From assembly GCA_037975125.1 (NCBI GenBank), contig CM075856.1:7635078-7699077 (forward strand): a stretch of DNA of 64,000 bases. Direction: 5' to 3'. This document shows, one piece after another, positions 24,847 to 39,315 of the stretch. This stretch comes from Latrodectus hesperus (taxonomy: Eukaryota; Arthropoda; Arachnida; Araneae; Theridiidae). The notes beneath the pieces are model-generated. The model did no database searches, was not told the DNA's origin, and saw nothing but the letters and a program-made list of their open reading frames with translations. Both the position numbers and the translations under genes were made by a program. The number at the start of each line of letters is the position of its first letter. The first letter of the stretch is position 1.

Positions 24847-27800
24847 GTTGGAAATAAAAGAAGAAAATTTTTGTATTAAGACTGAAGTAGCTGACTAAAT
24901 AACTGTGAATTAGTCCCACTACAAATCTAAATTTTGCAGAATAAATATGATATAATAATGAATAAATATGAATGAGTAAACATGATACAGGAGAATAAAA
25001 ATACTTTCCGTTTCGAATGATTTTAGATTTGAGAAAAAATATGATTTAAAATATTTTTAATATTATTAAAACTTTACGTAATTTACACATAGTGCATAAA
25101 ATTTCCATCTAAAGTACTTCAAAATTGAGGATATGCTAGTGGCTTGAAAAAGTGGAAGGAAAATATTTACTTACCATGTAAAGCCTTTAGATAAGCTTTT
25201 CCTGCTGATATTAACTGTCGCGCACAAGGGTTGAATTTTTCCAATATATTCTGAAAAATTGAGAGATTTGTGTGATTATTATCTTCTCTAAAATAATTAA
25301 AAACTATACAACATTGGGTTCAATAAATTCCGAGAAACATTTTAAGGTTGAAGTAGAGCAATGTGGAAATTTTAATTTACGTCCAGAAATTAATTTTGAA
25401 ATTAATAAATTGGTAATATTTTCGGGTTTTGATAAAAATTATAATGAGAATTGCATTATCATGGCTTTCGCGTCTCATCATTTATTATTAAAGAAAATAC
25501 TTCTGTTTAAGCATCATTTAACATTTGAACTTAATGAAACATTTTTCTTATATACATGTTTTGTTTTAAATTAAAGATTATTTCAGATTTTTTTAAAATA
25601 TAATACTTTAAGAAATTTACTTATTTTTGAAAAATTTAAAAGAAATAAGATAAACATGAATTTTTGAAAATGTGCGCAATAAAGGTGATTTTCACCAAAA
25701 TGTAATAAAATTAAACATTTAAGTGTTTTAAGCTCTCACTTTTTAATAAAAATGAAAATAAATGCAGTTTTTATTTTACCTTAATATAAGGATTACTAAG
25801 TAACTATTTTTTTTTCTTAAAATCTCCACACGTTCCTAGAAAAATTTATTTCAAATATCTTCAAATAATTATGATGATTTAAAACAAGCTATGAAATTTA
25901 AATATTTTCTAAATTTCCTTACCTTCTTGGAAAAAGTAAAAACTATTCAATATAAGTAAGTTGCTTAGCGTCATTTTTTAATTTATAAAAGAAATAGTCA
26001 TTAAAAGTAACTACTTACTTTTCATAACCCAAATAAATTTTTGATATCAATTCTAAGGATAATGATAAAAGTACGATTTTGACACTCTAAAATATTTAAA
26101 ATACGCGTAGGCAAAAGGTTATAGAAAAAAAATAAAGGATAGATACGGAGATTTGAATTTTATCCGAGTAGATTACTTTTTACAAACCAGTTACGAGTAT
26201 TTTACTGTAAAATAAATTTTGGAAAGACGAAAAATAGAACATTCTAAAAACTATCTTTTTATATAGTTGTAAAGTACGAGAGTAAATCTAGAATGTGCCT
26301 TCAACGTTTAGTTAGCATTTGAAAGTGAAAATACATCTCATTCTAGCGTATTCAGTTGGATTACAGAATATTAGAACATGCAAAAAACAGGAAAGTCATA
26401 ATCATCAAAAATTCCTGGTTGTGTCTGTCATACAAAAATATAAATCGATGACAATTCTTTTCACTGCCATGATAAAGAAAACATTTCATCTGCAGTAATG
26501 TGTAAAATAACACACCAAGAATTTTATAAGAAGAAATTTGAAAGGCAAATTTTTAAGCAACAAATAATTTAACCGACCATGAAAAAGAGGAACCTTTCAG
26601 AATCAATAAAGAACTCATCTAAAGATGGTTGCCCAATGCAGTGTACCAATGTAAAGTAACGCCCTTCCACAATGGTGGAAAGACAATGGACCAAGAGTAA
26701 AATTAGTGTACGCCATTTTCTTCAGAAATATAGAATTTATAAAACTCCAAGTTGAAAGAATAGGACAGACCCAGCAAACTGATACGTTAGTAAATATCCT
26801 TCAGAAATTCAAGTGAATGTTACAGGGTTCGTGCTTTTTTATAACAATTCATCTTCTTAAAAACAGAAAGAATGACAGTTGAGTATCTTTAAGAAAACAC
26901 ACTAAAGGGATAAAGTATCCGCCACATTCACTTCATTTTATTATGTTAGACTTGGCTTTTTTTAGCCAATAAAAGAAGTTTCGTTGATGTTGCTTCATAT
27001 CGAAGAGATTGATAGCATTATAAATACACTTTTTTGCTATACCAAGAAATGTAGTTTTGAAAAATTTGTTTATAGTATATTGATGGGGAAAATAAAAATA
27101 ATCTTACAATATTTTTATTATATAACTAAGTGTAGGTCAAAATTTCAGAGTTACTTAGAGTTTAGGTGCACCTCAAAAATTCCAAATAACACTCCTAAAA
27201 AGAGATTATTAAGTGATCTGTTACTAAACATTTTGCACATGAAGGATAATTTGACATGGATTTACAAGTTTTAAGTAAAGTAAATGATTTTGGTAATGAT
27301 AAATAATAAGATATATTAACTAAAAGAAAATCATAACACATATGTGTATTTATGAATAGAAGAGTAATAACTTAAAATAAATTCTTATATTAGGAGCCAT
27401 TTTGAAATTTAAAATACCGAAATGTTTAACACCAAATTAAAAATAAGTTAAATTTCTTACTTCAATAATTTTTTAAATAATTTATAATATTTAACATGGA
27501 TTAGCTTTATTTAAATGATGTGTTGCCTCTATTGCTTTTTTCCGATAAATGACAAAACAAAATCCAAGCTTATACTTTATTAGATTTTTAGTCGCTATAA
27601 ATCAATAAACCCACAGTAAAGTTATCTATATTACTGTTTTAGACTGAAATTTAAAAATTGAAATAAAATTAGAATAAATGGAACCCAAAATTTTCAGTGA
27701 TACATTTTTGTGCTTTTTATGAAGTACTTTAATTATTTTCTTTTTGTTTTAACTAACTTTTTAATAAAGAGAAATCAAAATGAAGTGCAATGTTATTACT

Positions 27801-30459
27801 TATATAAATCAAAATTGGAAAAAGAACCGAGTTCAATAATTTAATTTCAGAAAACTAGGGTAGTAAAATTCGGGTAGTTAGTAAAAAAATCAAATTTAAG
27901 TTACTGCTGTTAATTTATGTTAAGCTTATTAAATAATCACACACAAATAAGAGATTTTTCTTTAAATTTGTCAGAATTCTTCAAGATTAATGAAATCTTT
28001 AATATCAAATCAAACTTATTAATTTGCAATTGTACTGAATGAAAAAAATTCATTTTTGTATAGTTAAATTTTGTGTCATAATGTCATACTTTAGAATCAC
28101 ACAAATTATTTTTTTAAAGAAATTTAATGCTTAATAAGTTTATATATATATCAAAGAAATTTTCAGATACTATATTATATATGAAATATTTTGAGAAATC
28201 AAATTTTATTGCTATAAATAATCTCAGAAATACTATTATAAAAGTATAAAAATTGCATAAATTCATATATATTAGAAAATTATGATTTTAATTCTAAGTC
28301 CAATATGTGTATATATAACAAGATAAATATAGTAATTCAAGAAAATTTTTCTTATGATGGATAATTAGTACAGATTTTTTATTGCTCTAAAACATATTGC
28401 TATAATACTACATTTCTGTCAGAGAGATGATCTTAATTTTAAACAAATTTATTACATATTTGTGTATATAATAATATTTCACTTAAAATATTACATTAAA
28501 AACTGCTCAAAATATAAAATAATTTCTTTTAAATTTTTAGCAAATAAAAAATATAAAAAATCGTAGTTAAAATAATTGAAATATTTTCAACATTAATTAT
28601 AATTATTAAAATTGTGAATAAACTTTAAGAATTTTATTTTTTATGATTGATTATAGAACTTTCAAAAGAAGGAACTTTAATAAAAATACTTATAAAAATT
28701 TCAGCAAAACTTATTTCTGAAAAATTCTATGTATATAAAAGTTTTGAGGTTTTAGCGTAAGAAATAATAATTTGATAAAAATGTTACGTTTCTTAATTAA
28801 ATAAAATTAAATATGATGTCACTTATATAAAAAGCAAGTCATGTTGTGAATATTTGTAAATAACCAAATAACAAAGTTTCGGAAATACTTTCAAAGTGAT
28901 GCCGCAGTATATTTTGTCATTTTAAAAAAATCCATTTAATAAAAATAGGAACAAAGTTCAAATATTTTAGATATTCCATTTTGGAAATAGATTATTTAAG
29001 ATAACATACTCAAAAACTCACAGCTCACAGTAGATATCTGAAATTTGTAACTTTGTAACCAATCTACAACATTCATACAGAAATATTTAATGATAGTGGA
29101 AATTATCTGCTAAAGAATTTAATCATATCTAAATGATAAGGCCTCAAAACAAAAATATAAATCCATATAATTCTTATTAGACGAATCATACTGGACGGTA
29201 GTAAATTCTGGACATTAACAGAAACCTACATAGAATTTCAATCTTTGAATAAAAAATATAGGTTCCATTTATAAAAAAAAAACTATAGATGAAGAATTTA
29301 GTTTAAGCATAATTTCTGAAAAAGACAACTTAATATTGCAAGGAGCATTACATTTTATGGAATCAAATGTATCGGACATTTTTTCATACAACATGAAACT
29401 AGACTGATTAAGATGGATAGTAGTGGATATAGATCTCAAGAGAATTTAAAAATTTACTTTTTTGACCTAAGTCTGATGGGGCCCGTTGGAAGCTTGTTGA
29501 TGTGATTTTGACCTGTAACAAACTGTCGTGTAACTGAAATATTCACGAGAATTGTAAGAAAGGAAAGACACATCAAATTGATGAGAAAAAGAATTATTAA
29601 AATGATTCATGTTTCCCCATTCACATTAAAGAGTGCAGGATAAATCTAACTTAATGGAGAATTATAAAACTTAGAAAATTTATAAGATAAATGGCATGAT
29701 ATCCTTGCTAATGCTACAAATATACTAAAACTAACGGTTTCATAACTGATTACAATAACTCAATTTTAACTGTCCCATTAAGTTTAGGTACATTTTCAAT
29801 AAACTACTATGAAAATGTCAGTACTTATTCTTTTTGAAATTCAAATTATGTCCTAAGGAAATTAATTAGTATGTAGACATTTTCTAACTAGCTGATACTA
29901 ATAAATTTACAGCTTTAAGGAAAGAACACAAAATGATTGCTGAAAAAGAGAAAAATATTTCATAGGTTGGTTAAGTTATAAAGTGAAGAGATTATACATT
30001 GCCTAAAAAATCATGAGAATGGATAATTTTTACAAAATCATGCGGATATTACGGATAACTAATATCAAGTGAAGTATCCGTAACTTCAAGTCTAACAAGA
30101 AAAAAGAAGGAAATTTTATATGCAAATTAACGTTCAAAATATTAAGAAACAGAAAAATATGTAAGTATCAAAATCGTGATTGGGCAGAAACTTTTTTCAC
30201 TCTCTCAATTTATGAAATTCAATATTCAGCTTTTGTTTTTGAGAAAAAGGAGATTTGAAAATGTCACGACAACGTGATTTATGGGAATGTTTTACAGCTT
30301 ATTACTAAGAAATTTCAAGGTGAGAAAATAAAATTTGTAGCTGAAATGTTTGAAGCAACAGACGAATATTTCTGTAAAATTTATCTAAAAAACAAGAATG
30401 TCAGACATCGACAAGACCGTCCATATGTTATCAATATAAACTATGATCATTTTATTATT
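24847..30459. other. Long AT-rich spacer, no gene seen
   Basis: An open frame of about 100 codons at 25272-25574 is AT-driven in composition and has no recognisable domain. A GC-raised patch at about 26540-26960 has a faint Tc1/mariner-like feel but nothing I can defend. Apart from short (TA) runs near 28141, the remainder is featureless. Confidence 0.4.
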
Positions 30460-30635
30460 GCTTTGTTTTGATTTAATGGTCATCTTTTGCACATTATAGC
30501 TAATTAAACTGTGACCTATAGTTTAAAGTAGAATCCAAACCACTACAAACATCAATGTCCAAAGTGGGATTCAAACCCATGAACTATTGAACTGAAGGCA
30601 AGATTGCTCAACTTTCGGTTGTCAGCTTGGCTTAT
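30460..30635 (-). mobile_element. tRNA-derived SINE, family A, near full-length
   Basis: Follows the reference copy from the TTTGTTTTG tail through GGTCATCTTTTGCAC, GCTAATTAAAC, GTTTAAAGTAGAATCC, the B-box complement GGGATTCAAACCC and GAACTATTGAACTGAAGGC to the head complement CGGTTGTCAGCTTGGC. Many C-to-T and G-to-A type differences have eroded the B box. No target-site duplication is seen. Confidence 0.88.
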
Positions 30636-31019
30636 GTGAGGGGGATTTAAAGAGTAAAAATATTTTTTTGAAGTTTTACAGTTACAAATAAAAATAAAAA
30701 TATATTTTAGAGGAGCACACAGTTATTAAATAATAAGTTTATTGCTAATAAAAGAATTATTAGCTTTATTATATATGTACGTGTGTGTGTGTTAATTTAA
30801 ATCTTCAAATTTAAAATTTTCTTTAAACAAAAAAAATAAGATAAATCAATTAATTGCACTCTCTCTAATACACTATACAATATTACCTCCAAATAATTTA
30901 ACTACAAAATTAATTTATTTAAATAAAATTATGTTTCCTTTTTCTGATTCAACAAATTATGTTTCAAAACTAGCAATTGCCATTTTGTAAGTTTGGTACA
31001 CTACTTGTACAAATTTGAA
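30636..31019. other. AT-rich spacer with a short (TG)n
   Basis: Contains GTGTGTGTGTGT near 30780-30791 and no gene. Confidence 0.4.
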
Positions 31020-31520
31020 AAGATTTAAGGAAGCGAAAGTTTTCCTGCAGATTCCTCTCATCTTCACATAAACAAAATATTCTCATTTGCTTCTCTATCG
31101 CATAATTAGGATAAATAACTTAATCTCCAACAAAGTGACATCGACGGTCGCCAGAAGTAATTAGAATTAACGCCATCGGATCAAACGAAACTGAAACATT
31201 GCCAAGAAGGTCAGGGAGGATTTTCGCTGCGTATATCATTATTAGTCACTGGGATTCCATTTAGGTGACAATCTGCGGCTGTGTAAAACTACTTAAACTG
31301 ATAACTCTATGGTTTTTCTATTATTTATAATCACAAAGCGATCAAGAATTATTGGGGCAAACTTTAGACTCAGGAAAATGGTTTAAAGTTCCATTACATT
31401 GTCACAACATATACTTTAGGTTAAGGAAAAGGACATAGCTAAAGATTACGTTAACAGGAAAAACTTGTAAGACTATTTTCAAGAGAATCCTCTTAATGGA
31501 TTCTTTTCCTTCACTTTATT
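31020..31520. other. GC-raised island, candidate conserved noncoding element
   Basis: Clearly less AT-rich than its flanks, particularly 31130-31290. It holds homeodomain-type cores GTAATTAG and AATTAACG and the Hox/Cdx-like TTTATAATC. Reading frames are closed on both strands. The composition and site content are what a developmental enhancer could look like, but this is inference only. Confidence 0.3.
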
Positions 31521-31766
31521 AAATGAAAGCATCCCTTATTATAAGCTATAGTAATAGTAAATCGTTATATTAAAAATATTTCACCATTGAATAAAAGTCA
31601 ATTCTTTTATTTTGTAAAAAATATTAATTTATACTTTTAGGATGTATAGCATTTTATAAATAAGTAACATGAATTCGTATTTGATAATTTAGGTGTTCAA
31701 TTAATGAAAATTGTGTATATTTCCATTAAAAATTAATTTGCCTTAATATATAAAATTCCTAAATTT
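31521..31766. other. AT-rich spacer
   Basis: No feature recognised. Confidence 0.4.
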
Positions 31767-31860
31767 ATTGGAAAATTTTAATATAAAAAGCGTAATAATC
31801 TAAAATTGTCATAAACGTAATTTTAGATTATTATGCTTTTCTTGTATACAATTTTCCAAT
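31767..31860. repeat. 94-bp imperfect hairpin, MITE-like or foldback
   Basis: Left arm 31767-31807 begins ATTGGAAAATT and ends ATCTAAAATT. Right arm 31819-31860 begins AATTTTAGAT and ends AATTTTCCAAT. The two pair along almost their full length with a few mismatches, around an 11-base loop. It contains no ORF. A tiny foldback transposon or an RNA hairpin are both possible; no TA or longer target duplication is evident. Confidence 0.85.
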
Positions 31861-32089
31861 TTCCTATTCCTTTTTTATTTTACAGATTTCCATAATTTTA
31901 TGAGCAATAGTGAGAGTTTTGTCTGTATATAACTTTAATATACCGTTTATAATTACTCGGTATTAGAAATTTAATGAATTAATGAAAAATACAAAAAGTA
32001 AGAATAAAATAATAGATGCGTGCTGCTACCATTTTAAGGCAAAGATAATTCGACAAAAAGTATGTGTGAATAAGATATCGTTTATTATG

Positions 32090-32250
32090 TGGTTACACTT
32101 TGCACACAAAATCTAACTTTTCTAGGATTTATAGTTTGAAACGTACTCTGAATCATTACCCACATGTGAATTCAAAAAGTCATTGGAACTCACGGATTGT
32201 TGTATTGCAGAGCATAAATGAATTAGCTAGCAGCTTGGTTGAGTGATTGT
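32090..32250 (-). mobile_element. Old family A SINE copy, heavily decayed
   Basis: TTTGCACACAAAATCTAAC, TATAGTTTGAAACG, GGAACTCACGGATTGTTG and TAGCTAGCAGCTTGG follow family A order at the expected spacing, with many substitutions. Confidence 0.5.
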
Positions 32251-32679
32251 AATGAATAGAATGAAAGAGCTGCCGATGACTGTGCTATGGGAAATACCAT
32301 TTACAAAAACCACTAACATATAATTGTATTTATTAAAATTCTTTTAAGTTTTCATAAATTAAAAAAACATTGTTATAGTTCCAGTTACCTTTCATTATGC
32401 AAATCACGTATGAAATATATTTTACGCATCGATTTGTGGTCCCAACAAACATTTTGCCCACTGAGAGAAATTCAATGAAATTTTTACGAGTTCCAAGCCA
32501 GTACATTTGAAAAAAAATCACATTACGCTTTTGAACTAAAGGGCAGAGTGGTGACACCATTCAGCTATAGGATCAGAAACTTGCTTAATGAACAGGCAAT
32601 ATAATATCATAGCATGCAATAAAGAGACTAGGATTCATTCACCAATTTTTTTAATCAATTTTAGATTTGTTTGAAGCTC
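32251..32679. other. AT-rich spacer, no gene seen
   Basis: An open frame on the minus strand at 32333-32560 has no recognisable content. Confidence 0.4.
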
Positions 32680-32790
32680 AATAGTTATTTTTTTGTACAT
32701 GAAGATTCATATGACGACCCATCCGAACCAATACAAATCTTGCTGGAGTGGGGTTCGAACTCACGATGTTGAACTGAAGGCCAATATATA
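32680..32790 (-). mobile_element. Family A SINE fragment
   Basis: CCGAACCAATACAAATC, the exact B-box complement GGGGTTCGAACTCACG and TGTTGAACTGAAGGC are family A. The centre is shortened and the head ends early. Confidence 0.7.
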
Positions 32791-34859
32791 TTTCTATTTT
32801 TTATTTAAGAATAGAAATGTTTCAGTTTAAAAGAAATTGTTAAAATAAAATTTAAAAACATTATGATTTAAAAGGGAATGAAATTTTCTCCACTATGAGT
32901 CATCTCTTTTATTGTTTAAACTTTTCATCTCTTTTGATTTCTGTACGCAAGAGAAAGTGGTTGAAAATTAATTTAAGTTAGACTAAAAGAAATACATCAT
33001 GGTTTAAATTTAAATTTTACATTTAATATTAAGTATTTTTAATTGAAGCAAAATATTAATGTAAATAAACAATCTGTTTTCAGAAAAATGAAATGAACGT
33101 GTAAAAATATGCTTTCTAAATTAAGTACTAACAGCAAAAGTTTATTTTGAAAAATATTAAATAAATTACTAGGAATTTTGCGTCTGAATTATTTATATCA
33201 GAAATCTTTACATTTACGAAGGCTTTGAAATATATGAAAATATATTTAAATATATATCTATAAAATTATTTATAAATTTCGTTTTATTCTTATTTTACCA
33301 ATGATAAGATCTACCTTACAACAATGCTACGTTTAAATTAAATTAATATTTTATATTTGATTACTAAGTTGATAGACTAAGTTAAAATTTCCATTTATAA
33401 TATGTGTTATTACATTAGTTTTAGTTAATTTTAATGATTTATTAAATTACTATTATCAAGAATGTTGATTCATGTTAAGCAATTCTACCAATTAATCATT
33501 TTCATCTCATTTCAAAATATGAGGATTGCAAAATATAGAAACATCATTCCAATTGAAAATATTTCTAAAAATTCGTTTTTGTGTGTGAATTTGAGTCTCC
33601 TTATCAGTATTACATTTTTAACATAGTTTGTACCCAATTCATTATAAAATATTTTAAAATTTTACCAAAAACACTATATAATTTTCTTTTGATGAAATTA
33701 TTCTTAATCAAGTTATATACAGTTATTACAATCTTAGAAACTCATTACTTAAAATATACTTATGGTCTCTTTTGATACATTGAAGATGTTACTGACACAG
33801 GCAAGTAAGAAAACTTCTGCGTTATAGTTTTTTTATATACTTGAGAGCAGGTGCACGGTGTAATCGTCTGTACAGCTGGAACGGAAGTGCAGTGTCTGTT
33901 GACGTAACAAAATTTCGTGTGCAGCAGGTAAACTTCAGTCACGAAAAGATAACAAGAACAGAAAATAAGTTTCTTAGGAAAGTGAATCATTCTCTAAGTA
34001 ATATTCTGACCTCATAATTCTCAATTAAATATTAATCCCGGTTATCATTCATATTATTCAAAGATTTGCTAAGATAAAAATTTCCTTTATTATTTCTAAA
34101 TGTAATAAGACAATCCATGGATATAGAATATAAGTTTGATTACAATTATTCTTAATTTATAGATAAAAATGTAACATTTAAATGGACAACTATAATATAT
34201 GAAGATACCATTTACGACTCATACAAAATAGTTGATATAAGAATTAAGAGTTTTATTTTTCAGCCCCTTCCTCCTTGTTCTTGTTTATGGTACAATAAAC
34301 TGTTCTTATCTAATAATTTAGCTTTATAGGAAGCATTTTTATTTTCCTGTTATTAATGACGAACTAAAAGTAAAAATAGAAAAATAGGCGCATTGACATC
34401 TTGAACAGCTCCATCTCCTGCAGGAAACAAAGTTGGCATAATAGGATGTGGATCTGTTGAGAAAAAAATATTCTATATTCCCTCCAAGTGATCTTTTTCT
34501 GGGTTACGATTACTCCAGAAGAAAATCGCTACGTCTGTTCATATATGATTAGTCCACTTCTCTGCTTGCAGTTGGTTTGATTTGATTTTACTTGCCCAAG
34601 ATCCTCAGATGTGATTAAGCTGCTTCGAAAACGAAATAATGTTTGAGAAAGTAAAGTGCTTGAGTAAACCATTGGATAAAAATTAATTCAGAATGTTGAG
34701 ATTAATGATGGAGAAGAATAAAAGCACTAAAATAAATTTAAGAAAGTCAGAAAGATGAGACATAAATGTTATAAAGAAAACTTCAATGTTTTTCAAAGAA
34801 CAACAGTTTAAAAAAATTAAACTCACCAAGAGCAGGCTTTATTTGATTTTTTTTTTGTG
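32791..34859. other. AT-rich spacer, no gene seen
   Basis: No coding or repeat-family signal is seen. The part from about 34380 is less AT-rich and may be the degraded 3' flank of the minus-strand jockey element that follows. Confidence 0.4.
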
Positions 34860-35880
34860 CTTCTTTTCTACATTTTGAAACGATCTGAGACGTAGAGGAT
34901 CTATCTTTCCCTATCTGTTTCAGAAGAGGATATATCACTTGTTCTTTTAAAAATTTTCTTGAGATTTTGGTTTAATTTTTTTATCATCAGTCTTAGATTT
35001 ATTGGTAATTGAAGTAGATTTCTTAAGTTCATAGTAAAGTCTATTTAGATGATAAAGTTGAAAATGGAGCAGATATTAATAAACTATTTTTCTTTGCTGG
35101 ATTGTTCTTTATTTTTGCATCTGTTTGTTAATTAGAAGAATAGGAAACCCCAACTTTCGATGCTCTGTTTCTGACTATTTGTCTTGCTTCCAGAAAAGTA
35201 ATATTTTGTTTTATCTTGGTTGCAATTACTTTTTTCTCCAAGATCCATATAAGGCAGGATTTGGAAAATGCAACATGTGAACCAGAACAGTTACAACACT
35301 TGAAAATTTCTACAGTACAAGCATTAGTTTCATGACCAAATTGTGTGCATTGTCTACATATATGATCATTATTCCTACATGCCTGTTAAGAATGACCATA
35401 TCTGACACTTGAAACATCTAAGAGGGTTAGGAATGTATAGACGAAGTTTACAACTTATATAACCTGATTTTATGGATTTTGGTATAATACTGGTAATTGA
35501 AAAGTTAAAACAACATAATGGGTTGGGATAAGTATAACGTCACGATGAATGGTTGTACGAAGTCCAGCACAAAATAAGACTCCATGATCAGGAAATTCTT
35601 CCAAAAATTCTGCTTCTGTAACATGTATGAAATCCAGGTTAGAAAGAACACGATATTCATTTTAAGTTTTATGAAATGATGTTTCGAATAGAAATGAACC
35701 CATTTGTTTAAAATTACTGATTACCAAAGCTTGTTTTGTCTTAACTTAAACAAGATCTATCTATCGTAATTTTTTAACATTTTGTATGTTACATAGAGAG
35801 AGGTGAGAAATTTTTGTTTTACAAAAGGCGATACTCTATGAAAAGTGCATGTAAAGAGTACATAAATTGGTTTCAACGCT
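34860..35880 (-). pseudogene. Decayed gag-like ORF1 of a jockey-type non-LTR retrotransposon
   Basis: Read on the minus strand, N to C from high to low coordinates. The segment FLEEFPDHGVLFCAGLRT and the following VVLTFQLP match the RNA-binding part of arthropod jockey ORF1 proteins. IPNPLRCFKCQ then leads into three zinc knuckles. The first (CX2CX4HX4C) is broken by a frameshift and a stop. The second, CRQCTQFGHETNAC, is intact at 35317-35358. The third, CX2CX3HX6C, is intact at 35254-35298. They are followed by an EKKVIATKIKQ helix and an EARQIVR block. This protein normally packages element RNA. Several stops and shifts make it non-functional, and no ORF2 lies downstream on this strand. 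Family recognition is from memory. Confidence 0.8.
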
Positions 35881-36129
35881 GAAATAATTAAAATCCATAG
35901 GTTATTTGTAAAAGTTCAGGATCGATGCACCGCTTACCAAGGAGACTTACAAGGAAAGGCAGTCATCGGATCTGGACATTTCCAGCCTCGGTGCTGTAAT
36001 TACCAACTATACAAGGGTAACTCCCATTGTATAGTCGACATCCATACAATGGGAGTTACCCCCGGAGGCAGTGATCACCTTTAACGCCAAACCCAAGGAT
36101 GCGACTCCTTCTCTTGATCCCTAGCAGAC
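35881..36129 (-). other. Probable 5' leader of the jockey remnant, or junction sequence
   Basis: GC-raised DNA between the ORF1 remnant and the Tc1 remnant. It holds the strong hairpin described separately. It is most likely leader sequence of the minus-strand retroelement, judged by composition and position only. Confidence 0.3.
36015..36061. repeat. 18-bp perfect hairpin
   Basis: Arms GGGTAACTCCCATTGTAT (36015-36032) and ATACAATGGGAGTTACCC (36044-36061) are exact reverse complements with an 11-base loop. It lies just upstream of the jockey ORF1 on the minus strand, so it could be an RNA structure of the element leader or a foldback duplication. Confidence 0.95.
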
Positions 36130-36949
36130 TAGCCACTAGCCGATTTATACACTAGAGATCACACTGTACCACACGTCCAAAGGTACACTGTACCACTGTT
36201 CATGAGAAGCAAGAAACATAACGGTACAGCCACTTATAAAAAGCTCCTCCATTTTTTGTCGAGGGAGGGAAACGATAAGGAAAAGATTAGAAGAAGAGAG
36301 GAAAAAAAGAAAAGAATATAGATCCCTTTGTACCTTGGATTGGGACACACATACTCACATAAAGAAGGTGAGACCCATGTGGGGACAGCTTGGAAGGAGA
36401 CAACCATGACCATTCGCTTGTGCAGATGTCCTTCATACTACATCCTGCTTGTTGTAGGGAAAAGTGCAACATGATTCGTTAGACTATGTTACTTTCTTTC
36501 ACGTTTTAAATAGACTAAGTTTTGTGAGTGATACCAATGTGAGTGTGATGTGAGTGAGTGGTAGACGACGTTCTGCATTAACATCTGTGAAAGTGGCTTA
36601 GGAATCGTTTCTTTACCACTCGTATTCTTTTTATGAAGGTGCCTTAACTGTAATCATTGATACTGTAGAATCAAGTTGCTGGTTGCGCTCAGTAGTCTTT
36701 TTTCTGCAGTTAAGATATTACAATCAGATTCACTTTTTAGATATTACAATCAGATTCAATACCCGTCAGTCTCTTCCCTCTACTATTTGCCTTTGCTGGG
36801 ATTGTCTTGAGCCGCTGTGTATGCTGCCATGTGATTTTAGCTACCATACCTTTAGCTATACCCAAAAGTTGGGATGTTTTGGTCCCACTTACTATAGATA
36901 GACCGGCTCCTAAAATTCGGCCGCTGAAAATCTGAGAGGTCCAGCACAC
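36130..36949 (-). pseudogene. Tc1-like transposase remnant (lineage 2)
   Basis: Minus strand. The first open part (36737-36949) reads ILGAGLSIVSGTKTSQLLGI, then AKGMVAKI and HTQRLKTIPA. This is the N-terminal helix-turn-helix of a Tc1-like transposase (I expect ARLAGASVTKTAQL and SRGTVSKV at this place). Continuing through shifts and stops, LHKKNTSGKETIPKPL (from about 36630) fits the second DNA-binding segment. VALFPTTSRM followed by RTSAQANGHGCLLP (about 36395-36460) fits the block just after the first catalytic Asp. That Asp is not preserved, and the remaining DDE residues are not recognisable. It is a different lineage from the remnant at 8881-9170. Terminal inverted repeats are not found. 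Confidence 0.65.
36713..36758. repeat. 20-bp duplication inside the Tc1 remnant
   Basis: AGATATTACAATCAGATTCA occurs at 36713-36732 and 36739-36758 (period 26). It probably arose as a small tandem duplication after the transposase died, since it disrupts the reading frame. Confidence 0.9.
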
Positions 36950-37112
36950 ACAACTTGAAAAAATTCAAAAGACTTACGGATTTTCAATAAAGTTACCACA
37001 TACTACCAGAATATAAATATTTCTATTTACAAGAAAAAAAAAAACGGTAACTTATGTTTTAATGTTTACGAAGCGCATTTAAAAATATTAATTTTATTCA
37101 CAGATGTTTCCA

Positions 37113-39149
<2,037 letters not shown>

Positions 39150-39315
39150 TGTTATCCTACACGCGCTTATTTGTTTGTACATGAAAATGAAACCACAGCT
39201 AAGACTTATAAGCTTAAAGTGAATTGTGAACCACAACGATAACTCATAGCCAAGATGAGAATCAACCTAAAACAATTTAACAGATGTCCAAAGAGCTAAT
39301 CGTGCTGCTATCTCT
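39150..39315 (-). mobile_element. Old family A SINE copy, heavily decayed
   Basis: TTGTTTGTTATC, TTATAAGCTTAAAGTGAAT and GTGAACCACAACG follow family A order, as do AGCCAAGATGAGAATCAACC and GAGCTAATCGTGCTGCTA. Substitutions are numerous. Confidence 0.5.

Noticed and set aside
25272..25574. 100-codon ORF
   Set aside because: Composition is AT-driven (rich in N, K, F, I, L) with no motif. ORFs of this length arise by chance in such DNA.
26540..26960. Possible mariner/Tc1 remnant (YPPHSLHFIMLDL recalls HPPYSPDLAP; SVRHFLQKY recalls an HTH)
   Set aside because: The two words are far too close together for a transposase, and intervening motifs are missing. The match is too weak to call.
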